DNA of 64,000 bases from Caulobacterales bacterium (GCA_020638525.1 JACKIL010000003.1:1-64000); one strand, 5' to 3'; shown: positions 37,407 to 45,917, counted from the first letter of the stretch. Translations and numbers: made by a program. Notes: generated by a model from the letters alone, not told the origin.

Positions 37407-38318
37407 ATGCAAGTCTATCTGCCTATCGCCGAAATGCCCGTCGATCCGTTCGTGGTGCTGGCGATGGGCGGGGCGGTCGGGTTTCTCTCCGGCATGTTCG
37501 GCGTCGGCGGCGGCTTTCTCATCACGCCGCTTCTCATCTTCTACGGCATTCCGCCCGCAATCGCCGTCGGCACGCAGGGCGCGCAGCTCGTCGCTTCGTC
37601 CGTATCCGGACTGACAGCGCATCTGAAGCGCAAGACCGTCGATTTCGAGATGGGCCGCTTTCTCGTCATCGGCGGCGGCTTCGGCTCGCTCGCCGGCGTC
37701 ATCCTCTTCGGCTATCTCAATGCGCGCGGCCAGATCGATCTCTATATCGCGCTCGCTTACGTGATCTTCCTCGGCATTGTCGGGGCGCTGATGTTCGCCG
37801 AGAGCGCGCGCGCGATCCTGCGTGATCCGACAAAACGCCCGGCGAGAAAACGGACGCGCCGCGGGGCGTGGATGGCGGCCCTTCCCTATGCGATGCGCTT
37901 TCGCCGCTCGCAGCTTTATATCAGCCCCATTCCGCCGATCGTGCTCGGCTTCCTCGTCGGCGTCCTGTCAGCGTTCATGGGCGTCGGCGGCGGTTTCATC
38001 ATGGTGCCCGCCATGATCTACATCCTCCACATGCCGACCAATGTCGTCATCGGCACCTCGCTCTTCCAGATCATCTTCGTGATGGCGATCACGACCATTC
38101 TCCACGCCGTTGCGAACCAGACGGTCGACATCGTGCTCGCGCTGCTGCTGCTCGCGGGCGGCGTGTTCGGCGCGCAGGCGGGCGCGAAAGCGGGCGTTCT
38201 TCTGAAGGCCGAGCACCTGCGCGCCCTGCTCGCGCTTATCGTTCTCGCCGTTTGCACGCGCCTCGTCTTCGAACTCGCCCTCCCGCCGGAAGAGCCCTAT
38301 GTGGTGGAGACGCTGTGA
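37407..38318 (+). CDS. TauE/SafE family sulfite or organosulfonate exporter
   Basis: The 303-residue membrane protein has about eight helices in two homologous halves. Each half carries the family glycine motif, GFLSGMFGVGGGFLITPLL and GVLSAFMGVGGGFIMVPAM. TauE-type carriers export sulfite, sulfoacetate or related anions made during C2-sulfonate degradation. No sulfonate genes are present here. It shares its stop with the next gene (GTGA), the TIGR02186 protein, a frequent partner in alphaproteobacteria, so the two probably act together in the membrane. Confidence 0.92.
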   Translation: MQVYLPIAEMPVDPFVVLAMGGAVGFLSGMFGVGGGFLITPLLIFYGIPPAIAVGTQGAQLVASSVSGLTAHLKRKTVDFEMGRFLVIGGGFGSLAGVILFGYLNARGQIDLYIALAYVIFLGIVGALMFAESARAILRDPTKRPARKRTRRGAWMAALPYAMRFRRSQLYISPIPPIVLGFLVGVLSAFMGVGGGFIMVPAMIYILHMPTNVVIGTSLFQIIFVMAITTILHAVANQTVDIVLALLLLAGGVFGAQAGAKAGVLLKAEHLRALLALIVLAVCTRLVFELALPPEEPYVVETL

Positions 38319-39100
38319 GATTCCTCGCGATCCTCTGCGCTCTCTTCCTCGCCGCGCTTCCTGCGCGGGCAGCAGACATCGCGATCGCGCTCACCGACGA
38401 TCTCATCAAGGTCGATGCAGGCTTTTCCGGCGCCAAGATCGTCCTCTTCGGCGCGCTCTCCGATGCTGACGGCGCCGTCGCGCCGAAAGAGGGGCCCGGC
38501 TATGACATCGTCGCCGTCGTGCGCGGGCCCGGCTCGATCTTCCGGATGCGGCCGATGTTGCATCAGGACCTGATCTGGAAAGCCGGCCCCGCGATCGACA
38601 TCGGCGCGCCGGAGCTGCTTCTTACGAGCGCGAACCGCCCGCTCGATGAAATCGCATCGCCCCCTTTGCGCCGCGCGCTCGGCCTTGGGGCGGAGGCCGC
38701 GTGGATCGCGCCCGGCGTCGTCGCCGCGAGCCCGAAAGCGGCTCGCTATGTGCAGGAGACGGGCGCGCTTTCGATCGCTGAATCCTTCCTCGAGCATGTG
38801 CGCAAGGTCGGCCGGTTCCGCGAGGCGGTAGGCGGCGTCAAATTCCGGAAAGGCGCGCTCTTTTCGATCGATGTCGAACTCGCGCCGGCGACTCCTGTGG
38901 GCGATTACGCCGTCGAAGTCTTCCTCTTCCGGGACGGCGCCCTCATCTCCCGTGACGGCGCCAAACTCTCCGTCAGGAAAGTCGGGCTCGAGCGCGAAAT
39001 CTACGAGCTCGCGCACAGCCAGCCCTTCGCCTACGGCCTTGGCTGCGTCATCATTTCCCTCATCGCCGGCTGGCTCGCAGCGGCGGCGTTTCGCAAATAG
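38315..39100 (+). CDS. TIGR02186 family exported membrane-anchored protein
   Basis: The 261-residue product has a signal peptide (MRFLAILCALFLAALPARAA), a beta-rich domain (IDIAIALTD-type start, GAKIVLFGALSD, YDIVAVVRGPG, LIWKAGPAIDIGAPELLLTSANRP), and one C-terminal membrane helix (LGCVIISLIAGWLAAAAF). This is the layout of TIGR02186, proteins encoded next to TauE-like carriers. The GTG at 38315 overlaps the carrier stop. The role is unknown; a periplasmic accessory to the exporter is the natural guess. Confidence 0.88.
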   Translation: MRFLAILCALFLAALPARAADIAIALTDDLIKVDAGFSGAKIVLFGALSDADGAVAPKEGPGYDIVAVVRGPGSIFRMRPMLHQDLIWKAGPAIDIGAPELLLTSANRPLDEIASPPLRRALGLGAEAAWIAPGVVAASPKAARYVQETGALSIAESFLEHVRKVGRFREAVGGVKFRKGALFSIDVELAPATPVGDYAVEVFLFRDGALISRDGAKLSVRKVGLEREIYELAHSQPFAYGLGCVIISLIAGWLAAAAFRK

Positions 39101-39151
39101 AAATTCTCAGGCTATCCTCTTCTCCGGTATGCGTTCCGGAGGGGGTATCCC

Positions 39152-39622
39152 GTGGGGGAGTCACGAGAATCGATCACGAGGATGGGCCTTTACGGCCTCA
39201 TTCCGCTCGCCATCGCGACGGCGGGCGTCTGGCTCTCGCCGTGGATAGTCTCCGCGGGAACCGCCTATGACCTCAGCGAACTCGCGCTCGGCTATGTCGC
39301 AATCATTGCGAGCTATCTCGCCGGCGTCGGCGCGGGCGGCGTCTTTTCCAAATCCATGCCGACGCCTGAATCGCTCGGCCCCGGCATAATCGCAGCGATG
39401 GCCGCCTGGCTCGCGGCGTGGCCTCAGGGCGCGCTCTTCGTCAGCCTTCCCTCCGGCGCGCGCTATCTCATCGCGATCGGCGTCCTCGTCTATCTCTGGC
39501 TGCGCGACAAGCGCGCGGTGACGGAAGGCCTCCTTCCCGCGTGGTACGGCGCGCTTCGCACGCGCCTCACCTTCTGGGCTTGCCTCTTCCTCCTCGCCAT
39601 CGTCGCGCACGCCTACCTCTAG
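39152..39622 (+). CDS. DUF3429 membrane protein
   Basis: A 156-residue protein with five predicted membrane helices and the DUF3429 pattern (GLIPLAIATAGVWLSPW, YVAIIASYLAGVGAGG, IIAAMAAWLAAWPQGALF). The family is uncharacterised and often encoded singly in marine alphaproteobacteria. GTG 39152 follows GGAGGGGGT. No functional link to either neighbour is visible. Confidence 0.8.
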   Translation: MGESRESITRMGLYGLIPLAIATAGVWLSPWIVSAGTAYDLSELALGYVAIIASYLAGVGAGGVFSKSMPTPESLGPGIIAAMAAWLAAWPQGALFVSLPSGARYLIAIGVLVYLWLRDKRAVTEGLLPAWYGALRTRLTFWACLFLLAIVAHAYL

Positions 39623-39735
39623 GGCGCTGCATCCAGATCGCTGCATTGCCTGTTTGGCGGCGCCACGCCGCCCGCGCTATCCTCCGCGCCGACAAAAATG
39701 AACGGCGACGCGCCGGTGGATGGAGGAACGCGAAG

Positions 39736-41490
39736 ATGGCATTCGATCTCAAGATTACGGGCGGCCTCATCCACGATGGCGACGGCGGAAAAGCCTATGA
39801 AGCCAATATCGGGGTGAAGGATGGCCGCATTGTCGAGATCGGCAAATGCGACGCCCCCGCCTCCCGGACGATCGACGCGAAAGGCGCGATCGTCACGCCC
39901 GGCTTCATCGACCTGCACACCCATTATGACGGGCAGATATCGTGGGACGAGGAAATGCGCCCCTCCGTCAATTTCGGCGTGACGACCGCTGTGCTCGGCA
40001 ATTGCGGCGTCGGCTTTGCGCCGGTGCGCCCGCAAGATCATGATCGCCTCATCCGCCTGATGGAAGGCGTCGAAGATATTCCGGGTACGGCGCTTCACGA
40101 AGGGATCAGCTGGGGCTGGGAGAGCTTTCCTGAATATCTCGACAAGATCGACGCTATTCCGCACACGATCGACTTCGCGGTGATGGCAGTGCACGACCCC
40201 TTGCGGGTTTATGTGATGGGCGAGCGCGCGACGGCGAACGAGCATGCAACTGAAGACGACCTCAAGAAGATGCGCTCGCTCCTCGACGAGGCGCTCGACG
40301 CCGGCGCTTGCGGCTTCTCGATCGGGCGAAGCGACGTTCACCGCACGGCGGATGGCGACTGGACGCCCTCATCGGAAGCCGCGCGCGAGGAGCTGATCGC
40401 TCTCGCCGGCGCCATGAAGGGCCGCAAGCGCGGCGTTCTGCAGGCCGTTAACGATTTCAACCTTGAGCGCCCCGGCGATCAGTTTCCGGAAGAATTCGGG
40501 CTCATCGAAGCCTTCGCGCGCGCGGGCGGCGGGCGCCCCTGCTCCATCTCTCTCATGCAGCGCGACCTTGCGCCCGACCAATGGCTGCGCATTCTCAAAG
40601 AGACCGAACGCCTCAACGCCGACGGCGTCGACTTCCGCGTGCAGGTCGCCCCGCGCGGCATCGGCGTTTTCAACGGCCTTCAATGTTCGATGCATCCTTT
40701 GATGGCGCAGCCGCTCTACCGCGAGATCAAGGACCTGCCGCTGGAAGAACGCGTGAAGATCATGCGCGATCCGGAGTGGAAGAAGCGGTGCCTCGCCGAC
40801 AAGCCAATCAAGCTCGCAGGGCCCGGCTCCTCCGTGCCGCCGATTGTCGACACGCTGATCGGCGCCATCGACTGGGTCGCGAACAAATTCTATCGCCTCG
40901 GCGACAAGCCGAACTACGATCAGGGCGAACAGGGCTCTCTCGGCGCCGAAGCGCGCCGCGACGGCGTGACGACAATGGAGAAACTCTACGACGTTCTGCT
41001 CGAACTCGACGGAAAACAGCTCATCTATTTCCCGATCTATAATTACACCGAGTTCTCTTACGACAATGTCCACAAAATGCTGACGCATCCGAATGCGATG
41101 ATCGGCCTGTCAGACGGCGGCGCGCATGTCGGCACGATCTGCGATGCGTCTTTCCCTGCTTATCTCCTCTCCTACTGGACGCGGGATCGTGCGAAGGACC
41201 GCATCGAACTGCCGCGCGCGATCCAGATGCTGACGGCGGATGCTGCTGATTACCTTGGCCTCGAAGACCGCGGCCGCATCAAGGTCGGCGCGCGCGCCGA
41301 CATCAACGTCATCGACTATTCAGACCTCGCGCTCCGCCCGCCGCGTATGGTGAAAGACCTTCCCGCCGGCGGCCAGCGCCTGTTGCAAGACGTCTCCGGC
41401 TTCCGCGCAACGCTCGTCGCAGGCCGGCCTGTGGTGCTCGACGATCAGGTGACGGATGAACGGCCGGGGCGGCTTGTACGCTTCAACTAA
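39736..41490 (+). CDS. N-acyl-D-amino-acid deacylase family amidohydrolase
   Basis: The 584-residue amidohydrolase has the D-aminoacylase layout: KITGGLIHDGDGG, GFIDLHTHYDGQISWDEE with the HxH metal site, TTAVLGNCGVGFAPV with the conserved cysteine that replaces one metal ligand, and MIGLSDGGAHVGTICDAS with the catalytic aspartate. The C-terminal PPRMVKDLPAGGQRLLQDV is typical. Members cleave N-acyl-D-amino acids or related amides. It lacks a signal peptide, so it acts in the cytoplasm. GGAGGAAC precedes the ATG at 39736, and upstream frame was ignored. Confidence 0.9.
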   Translation: MAFDLKITGGLIHDGDGGKAYEANIGVKDGRIVEIGKCDAPASRTIDAKGAIVTPGFIDLHTHYDGQISWDEEMRPSVNFGVTTAVLGNCGVGFAPVRPQDHDRLIRLMEGVEDIPGTALHEGISWGWESFPEYLDKIDAIPHTIDFAVMAVHDPLRVYVMGERATANEHATEDDLKKMRSLLDEALDAGACGFSIGRSDVHRTADGDWTPSSEAAREELIALAGAMKGRKRGVLQAVNDFNLERPGDQFPEEFGLIEAFARAGGGRPCSISLMQRDLAPDQWLRILKETERLNADGVDFRVQVAPRGIGVFNGLQCSMHPLMAQPLYREIKDLPLEERVKIMRDPEWKKRCLADKPIKLAGPGSSVPPIVDTLIGAIDWVANKFYRLGDKPNYDQGEQGSLGAEARRDGVTTMEKLYDVLLELDGKQLIYFPIYNYTEFSYDNVHKMLTHPNAMIGLSDGGAHVGTICDASFPAYLLSYWTRDRAKDRIELPRAIQMLTADAADYLGLEDRGRIKVGARADINVIDYSDLALRPPRMVKDLPAGGQRLLQDVSGFRATLVAGRPVVLDDQVTDERPGRLVRFN

Positions 41491-41493
41491 AAT

Positions 41494-41597
41494 CCGTCAT
41501 CCTGAACAAGCGCGCAAAGCGCGCGCAGATTCAGGACCCAAGGGCCACACGCTCAGAAGCTTGCGACCCTGGGTCCCGACTTTCGTCGGGATGACGG
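41494..41597. repeat. Palindromic repeat A, copy 1
   Basis: The element begins CCGTCATCCTGAAC and ends GGGATGACGG. Inside are nested inverted pairs (CCTGAA/TTCAGG and GGACCCA/TGGGTCC) plus a CCCGAC/GTCGGG hairpin. It lies just before the GIY-YIG gene. Copies 2 (inverted) and 3 (direct) are at 41933-42036 and 52678-52808. Confidence 0.85.
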
Positions 41598-41625
41598 CGT
41601 GGGGTCGATCTGTTAGCAAACTTAC

Positions 41626-41913
41626 ATGAGCGGGTGGACTTACATTCTTGCATCGCAGAGAAACGGGACGCTCTATACCGGTGTTACAGCCAATCTCGGC
41701 GAGCGAGTATGGCAGCACAAGCAGAAGCTTATTCCCGGCTTCACTTCAAAATATGGCGTCGACCGCTTGGTCTGGTATCAGCATTTTGAATCGATCACCG
41801 ATGCAATCGCCGAAGAAAAGCGCATCAAGAACTGGCGGCGTGCTTGGAAGCTTGCGCTTATAGAAAAGCAAAATCCGCAGTGGCGCGATCTGTACGAAGA
41901 GCTAAATTGGTAA
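41626..41913 (+). CDS. GIY-YIG endonuclease (YhbQ-like)
   Basis: The 95-residue protein is a single GIY-YIG domain: WTYILASQRNGTLYTGVTANLGERVWQHKQ contains the Tyr-Ile-Leu and Tyr-Thr-Gly version of the signature and the catalytic Arg, and DAIAEEKRIKNWRRAWK brings the metal-binding glutamate. Small members of this class are common in proteobacteria, and their biological target is unknown. The gene sits between two inverted copies of a palindromic repeat, each within 30 bases of its ends, which suggests a mobile unit. GC of the gene is slightly lower than its neighbours. Confidence 0.92.
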   Translation: MSGWTYILASQRNGTLYTGVTANLGERVWQHKQKLIPGFTSKYGVDRLVWYQHFESITDAIAEEKRIKNWRRAWKLALIEKQNPQWRDLYEELNW

Positions 41914-41932
41914 GCCCTTCGCTCACCCCTCG

Positions 41933-42036
41933 CCGTCATCCCGGCGAAAGCCTGGACCCAGGGGCCGCACGCTCCGAGGTTCATCACTCTGGGTCCTGAA
42001 TCTGCGCGCGCTTTGCGCGCTTGTTCAGGATGACGG
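41933..42036. repeat. Palindromic repeat A, copy 2 (inverted)
   Basis: This copy is nearly the reverse complement of copy 1: TTCAGGATGACGG at its right end matches the left end of copy 1, and the CAAGCGCGCAAAGCGCGC core is identical on the opposite strand. It ends 20 bases before the alcohol dehydrogenase ATG. Confidence 0.85.
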
Positions 42037-42056
42037 CGAAAGATAATATCGGTTCC

Positions 42057-43202
42057 ATGAACTTCACCTTCCGCACCGTTCCGCAGATCATTTTCGAAAC
42101 CGGCTCCTCCGCGCGCCTTGGGCAAATCGTCAAAGCGCGCATGAAGCGGCCCGTAATCGTCACCGACAAGGGCATCATCAGCGCGGGGCTTATTGGCGAG
42201 GCGCTGAAGAGCCTTGAAAATGAAGGGCTCGATTACCTGCTCTTTGACGGCATCGAGGCGGACCCGCCAGCGCGCGTCGTTCGCAAGTCTGTTGAGATCG
42301 CGCGCCAGCACAAGGCGGACGGCGTCATCGGCTTTGGCGGCGGGTCTTCGATGGACACGGCGAAGATCATCGCGGTGCTGTTGAACTCCTCACAAACGCT
42401 CGAAGAGATTTACGGCACGGGCAACATCAAAGGCGAACGCAGCGCGCTTGCGCTCATCCCGACGACGTCGGGCACGGGCTCTGAAGTGACCGACATTGCG
42501 GTCGTCACCTCCGACGATGACCAGAAGATCGGCATTCTCGGCGATCAGATGTTCGCCGATATCGCCGTGCTCGATCCCGCGCTCACTTACGGCCTGCCGC
42601 GCCACGTCACCGCCGCGACGGGCGTCGACGCGATGGTGCACGCGATCGAGGCCTATACGAACCGACACAAGAAAAACCCGGTATCGGATGCGCTTGCGCG
42701 CGAGGCGCTGAAACTGCTCTCCGAAAACATCGTCGCCGCATGCGAAACGCCGGGCGATGCAAAAGTGCGTGCGAACATGCTGCTCGGCGCGATGCTGGCG
42801 GGGCAGGCTTTCTGCAACTCGCCTGTCGGCGCGGTGCACGGCATGGCTTATCCGCTCGGCGCGCTCTTCCACATTCCGCACGGCCTTTCGAACTCGCTGA
42901 TGCTTGAACCGGTCCTGCGTTTCAACGCCAGCGTCGCCGCCGCGAATTACGCCGAACTTGGCGACGTCATCGGCGCGGATTCGACGGGCGGGTATGCAGA
43001 GCGCGCGGAGTCCTTCATCGCCAAGCTGATGGAGATTGTCGCGGCGACCGGCGTCGAACGGCGCCTTTCCAATCTCGGCATTTCGCATAACGACCTGCCG
43101 CGCATGGCCGAAGACGCGATGAAAGCGCAGCGCGTGATGCAGAACAATCCGCGCGAAGTGACGTATGACGACGCGCTCGCGATGTATGGGCAAGTTTTGT
43201 GA
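42057..43202 (+). CDS. Iron-containing alcohol dehydrogenase
   Basis: Group-III (iron-type) alcohol dehydrogenase of 381 residues. NAD binding shows in GVIGFGGGSSMDTAKIIAVL and PTTSGTGSEVTDIAVVT. The metal ligands are in ATGVDAMVHAIEAYTN, GAVHGMAYPLGALFHIPHG. Substrates include 1,3-propanediol, butanol or hydroxyacids; not resolved here. The true start is at 42057 (MNFTFRTVPQIIF), since the longer frame runs through repeat copy 2. Its 5' leader is thus only 20 bases from a repeat. Confidence 0.93.
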   Translation: MNFTFRTVPQIIFETGSSARLGQIVKARMKRPVIVTDKGIISAGLIGEALKSLENEGLDYLLFDGIEADPPARVVRKSVEIARQHKADGVIGFGGGSSMDTAKIIAVLLNSSQTLEEIYGTGNIKGERSALALIPTTSGTGSEVTDIAVVTSDDDQKIGILGDQMFADIAVLDPALTYGLPRHVTAATGVDAMVHAIEAYTNRHKKNPVSDALAREALKLLSENIVAACETPGDAKVRANMLLGAMLAGQAFCNSPVGAVHGMAYPLGALFHIPHGLSNSLMLEPVLRFNASVAAANYAELGDVIGADSTGGYAERAESFIAKLMEIVAATGVERRLSNLGISHNDLPRMAEDAMKAQRVMQNNPREVTYDDALAMYGQVL

Positions 43203-43205
43203 GAA

Positions 43206-43283
43206 AGCGAATAGCGCGTAGAAAGTAGCGAGTAGAAGGAATTTCCAGATGCATTTTCAACTATTCTCTACTCGCTATTCGCT
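43206..43283. repeat. Inverted repeat ending at the ATG of a thioesterase gene
   Basis: AGCGAATAGCG (43206-43216) pairs with CGCTATTCGCT (43273-43283), and TAGCGAGTAGA (43226-43236) with TCTACTCGCTA (43267-43277), giving a long imperfect stem. The right arm abuts the ATG at 43284, leaving no ribosome site. It may end the dehydrogenase transcript or modulate translation of the next gene. Confidence 0.7.
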
Positions 43284-43709
43284 ATGAACTCACCACGCGC
43301 CGCCTACAAACACTTTCTCCCCATCCAGACGCGCTGGGCGGACAATGATATTTACGGGCACGTCAACAACGTCGCCTATTACGGCTATTTCGACACCATC
43401 GTGAATGAATATCTGATCGGCGCCGGGGCGCTCGATATTCATGGCGGCGCCGTCATCGGCCTCGTCGTCGAGACGGGTTGCAAATATTTCGCCCCGCTTG
43501 AATTTCCGCAGAAACTCGAAGGCGCGCTTCGCGTCGCCAAGATCGGCAATTCATCCGTGCGTTATGAGCTCGCGATCTTCAAAGCGGGCGAGAACGCGCC
43601 CGCCGCCGAAGGCCATTTCGTGCATGTTTATGTGGACCGCGAAACGCGGCGCCCGACGCCGCTTCCGGCGGAATTCAGAAAAGCATTGGAAAAGATCGCC
43701 GGCGCCTGA
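43284..43709 (+). CDS. Acyl-CoA thioesterase of the 4-hydroxybenzoyl-CoA type
   Basis: The 141-residue hotdog protein begins with LPIQTRWADNDIYGHVNNVAYYGYFDTIVNEYL, the YbgC/4HBT signature in which the aspartate is catalytic. The rest (GLVVETGCKYFAPLEFPQKLEGALRVAKIGNSSVRYELAIF) completes the fold. Such enzymes hydrolyse short or aromatic acyl-CoAs. It lies downstream of the alcohol dehydrogenase, but an inverted repeat separates them, and its ATG lacks a clear ribosome site. Confidence 0.88.
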   Translation: MNSPRAAYKHFLPIQTRWADNDIYGHVNNVAYYGYFDTIVNEYLIGAGALDIHGGAVIGLVVETGCKYFAPLEFPQKLEGALRVAKIGNSSVRYELAIFKAGENAPAAEGHFVHVYVDRETRRPTPLPAEFRKALEKIAGA

Positions 43710-43718
43710 TCGCTCTTT

Positions 43719-43863
43719 CCTCCCCTGTTTACGGGGGAGGTGTAAGCAAAGCTGACGGAGGGGGCTGCAGCGTCAAACGCTACACTCTGGCGATCAACAT
43801 ACCCGAACTGCAGCAGGCCCCCATCGGCCCTTCGGGCCACTTCCCCCGTAAACGGGGGAAGAA
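43719..43863. repeat. Composite palindromic repeat downstream of the thioesterase
   Basis: Stems CTCCCCTGTTTACGGGGGAG and TTCCCCCGTAAACGGGGGAA stand at the two ends, and a GGCCCTTCGGGCC hairpin is next to the right one. It lies between two convergent genes. Confidence 0.75.
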
Positions 43864-43872
43864 ACGAGGGGC

Positions 43873-44610
43873 TCAAGCCCCGTAATAGATCCGTGCTTCG
43901 GGGTCGACCTTCGCGACTTTGTAGCCGCGCATCAAGTCGTCGATGTGCCTGGCCATCCATTCAGCGGCTTTCGTTTCGTCGCGCGCTTCGATGGCGGCGA
44001 TGATTTCGCCTTGCGCATCGGCGATGCGTTTCTTCGCGTTCGGCGCGGCGTCGATGATGCGCGCAAGGCTCGCGCCGATCATCATGTTGAGCGACTGAAG
44101 CATGGCGAGCATCACGCGATTGTCGAGGCCCGCCGCGAGAAGCTGGAAGAAATCGACCGCGCCGCTGACAATTGTTTCAATATCGTCAGCGCGAGCCTTG
44201 GCGAGCTGTGCATGCGCCTCTTTCAACGCGGCGAGCGCCTTTGAGTCGAGCCGCGCGGCGGCAAGGCGCGCCGCGCCCGGATAAAACGCAGCGAGCGTTT
44301 CCCACACTTCGCGGAACGTCGCCCCGCCATGAGCGAGGCTGCGGCTCGCGACGGCGGCGATTTCCGCCGCTTTCGGACTTTTCACGATGAGGCGCTTTGC
44401 GGCGCCGCGCTCAATGAGGCCCGCCTGCTCAAGCAGGCGAATGCCCTCGCGCACAGATGAGCGCGTAACGCCGAACTGTTCGCAGAGCTCGCCTTCCGTC
44501 GGCAGCGCCGAGCCTTCCTTCAAGGCGCCCGAGACGATGTCCTGCTCGATCGCTTGCGCGACCTTCGCATAGACAGGCTCCCGGGCGAGCGGCTTGAAGG
44601 TGTGACGCAT
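43873..44610 (-). CDS. GntR-family (FCD) transcriptional regulator
   Basis: The 245-residue protein has a winged helix-turn-helix (YAKVAQAIEQDIVSGALKEGSALPTEGELCEQFGVTRSSVREGIRLLEQAGLI) and an FCD effector domain. That is the FadR subgroup of GntR regulators, which usually bind small acids or acyl compounds and act as repressors. It is 6 bases downstream of isovaleryl-CoA dehydrogenase. A TNGTNNNACNA-type operator lies in the divergent promoter at 45862, so it very likely controls the leucine catabolism locus. The effector is unknown; an acyl-CoA or isovalerate derivative is inference. Confidence 0.9.
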   Translation of the reverse strand: MRHTFKPLAREPVYAKVAQAIEQDIVSGALKEGSALPTEGELCEQFGVTRSSVREGIRLLEQAGLIERGAAKRLIVKSPKAAEIAAVASRSLAHGGATFREVWETLAAFYPGAARLAAARLDSKALAALKEAHAQLAKARADDIETIVSGAVDFFQLLAAGLDNRVMLAMLQSLNMMIGASLARIIDAAPNAKKRIADAQGEIIAAIEARDETKAAEWMARHIDDLMRGYKVAKVDPEARIYYGA

Positions 44611-44615
44611 GACTA

Positions 44616-45785
44616 TCAGGCGCTCTTCTCGAAGATCTCTCTGCCGACGAGCATCCGGCGGATCTCGCTGGTGCCAGCGCCGATCTCATAGAGTTTTGCA
44701 TCGCGCAGCAAGCGGCCCGTCGGATATTCGTTGATATAGCCATTGCCGCCGAGAAGCTGGATCGCGTCGAGCGCGACCTGAGTCGCTTTTTCCGCCGCAT
44801 AAAGAATGCAACCCGCCGCATCCTGACGCGTCGTCTCGCCGCGATCGCAGGCGGCGGCGACTGTGTAAACGTAAGCCTTGCAGGCGTTCATCGTCGTATA
44901 CATGTCGGCGATCTTGCCCTGCACGAGCTGGAACGAACCGATCGGCTTGCCGAACTGGTGGCGGTCGTGAACGTAAGGAATGACGACGTCCATCGCGGCC
45001 TGCATGATCCCGAGCGGGCCGCCCGCGAGCACCGTGCGCTCATAATCGAGCCCGCTCATCAGAATGCGCACGCCGTCGCCTTCCGAGCCCATCAGGTTTT
45101 CAGCCGGCACTTCGCAATCTTCAAAAACGAGCTCGCCCGTATCGGACCCGCGCATGCCGAGCTTGTCGAGCTTCTGCGCGGTCGAGAACCCTTTGAAGCC
45201 TTTCTCGATCAGGAAGGCCGACATGCCGCGCGAACCTTTTTCCGGATCGGTCTTCGCATAGACGACGAGAACATCAGCAGTCGGACCATTGGTGATCCAC
45301 ATCTTGTTGCCGTTGAGAATGTAGCGGTCGCCGCGTCTTTCGGCTTTGAGTTTCATTGACACGACGTCCGACCCTGCGCCGGGCTCCGACATTGCGAGCG
45401 CCCCGAGATGCTCGCCGGAGACGAGCTTCGGCAGGTAACGCTCCTTTTGCTCTTTCGAAGCGTTGAGCTTGATCTGGTTGATGCACAGGTTCGAGTGCGC
45501 GCCATAGGAAAGGCCAACCGAACCGGACCCGCGCGAAATCTCCTCCATCACCACGCAGTGCGCGAGATAGCCAAGGCCCGTGCCGCCGAATTCGGGGTCG
45601 ACCGTGATGCCGAGAAGGCCGAGCTCGCCGAGCTCCGGCCAGAGGTCGCGGGGGAACTCGTTCTTCTCGTCGATCTCGCCCGCGCGGGGGGCAAGCTTAT
45701 CGGCGACCCAGCGCGCGACCATCTCGCGCATCTCTTCAAGCTCAGGGTCGAGGCCGAAATTCAGCATGGGGGCGTTTCTGGTCAT
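44616..45785 (-). CDS. ivd: Isovaleryl-CoA dehydrogenase
   Basis: This flavoenzyme oxidises isovaleryl-CoA to 3-methylcrotonyl-CoA in leucine breakdown. The 389-residue chain has the isovaleryl-CoA signature SVGLSYGAHSNLCINQ, LAMSEPGAGSDVVSMKLKA for FAD binding, LDYERTVLAGGPLGIMQAA with the catalytic glutamate near residue 245 (the position special to this subfamily), and QLLGGNGYINEYP. Context confirms it: methylcrotonyl-CoA carboxylase genes start divergently 132 bases away. The start at 45785 fits the family. Confidence 0.96.
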   Translation of the reverse strand: MTRNAPMLNFGLDPELEEMREMVARWVADKLAPRAGEIDEKNEFPRDLWPELGELGLLGITVDPEFGGTGLGYLAHCVVMEEISRGSGSVGLSYGAHSNLCINQIKLNASKEQKERYLPKLVSGEHLGALAMSEPGAGSDVVSMKLKAERRGDRYILNGNKMWITNGPTADVLVVYAKTDPEKGSRGMSAFLIEKGFKGFSTAQKLDKLGMRGSDTGELVFEDCEVPAENLMGSEGDGVRILMSGLDYERTVLAGGPLGIMQAAMDVVIPYVHDRHQFGKPIGSFQLVQGKIADMYTTMNACKAYVYTVAAACDRGETTRQDAAGCILYAAEKATQVALDAIQLLGGNGYINEYPTGRLLRDAKLYEIGAGTSEIRRMLVGREIFEKSA

Positions 45786-45861
45786 GGCGGGTCTCCTCTC
45801 CGGATGGCTGGCCCGGATGGCGGGTTTTTCAGCTTTAGGGTCTCTTTATCACATATTGCTA

Positions 45862-45872
45862 TTGTCGGACAA
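45862..45872. promoter_or_regulatory. FadR-type GntR operator in the divergent leucine promoter
   Basis: TTGTCGGACAA is a perfect inverted repeat around a central base and matches the TNGTNNNACNA operator pattern of the FadR subgroup. It stands between ivd and the carboxylase operon. The GntR gene is the obvious candidate ligand. Confidence 0.65.
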
Positions 45873-45917
45873 CCGAATTAGTTTGAGCCAAGCGATTAGA
45901 ACGGGATAGTTGAGGCT

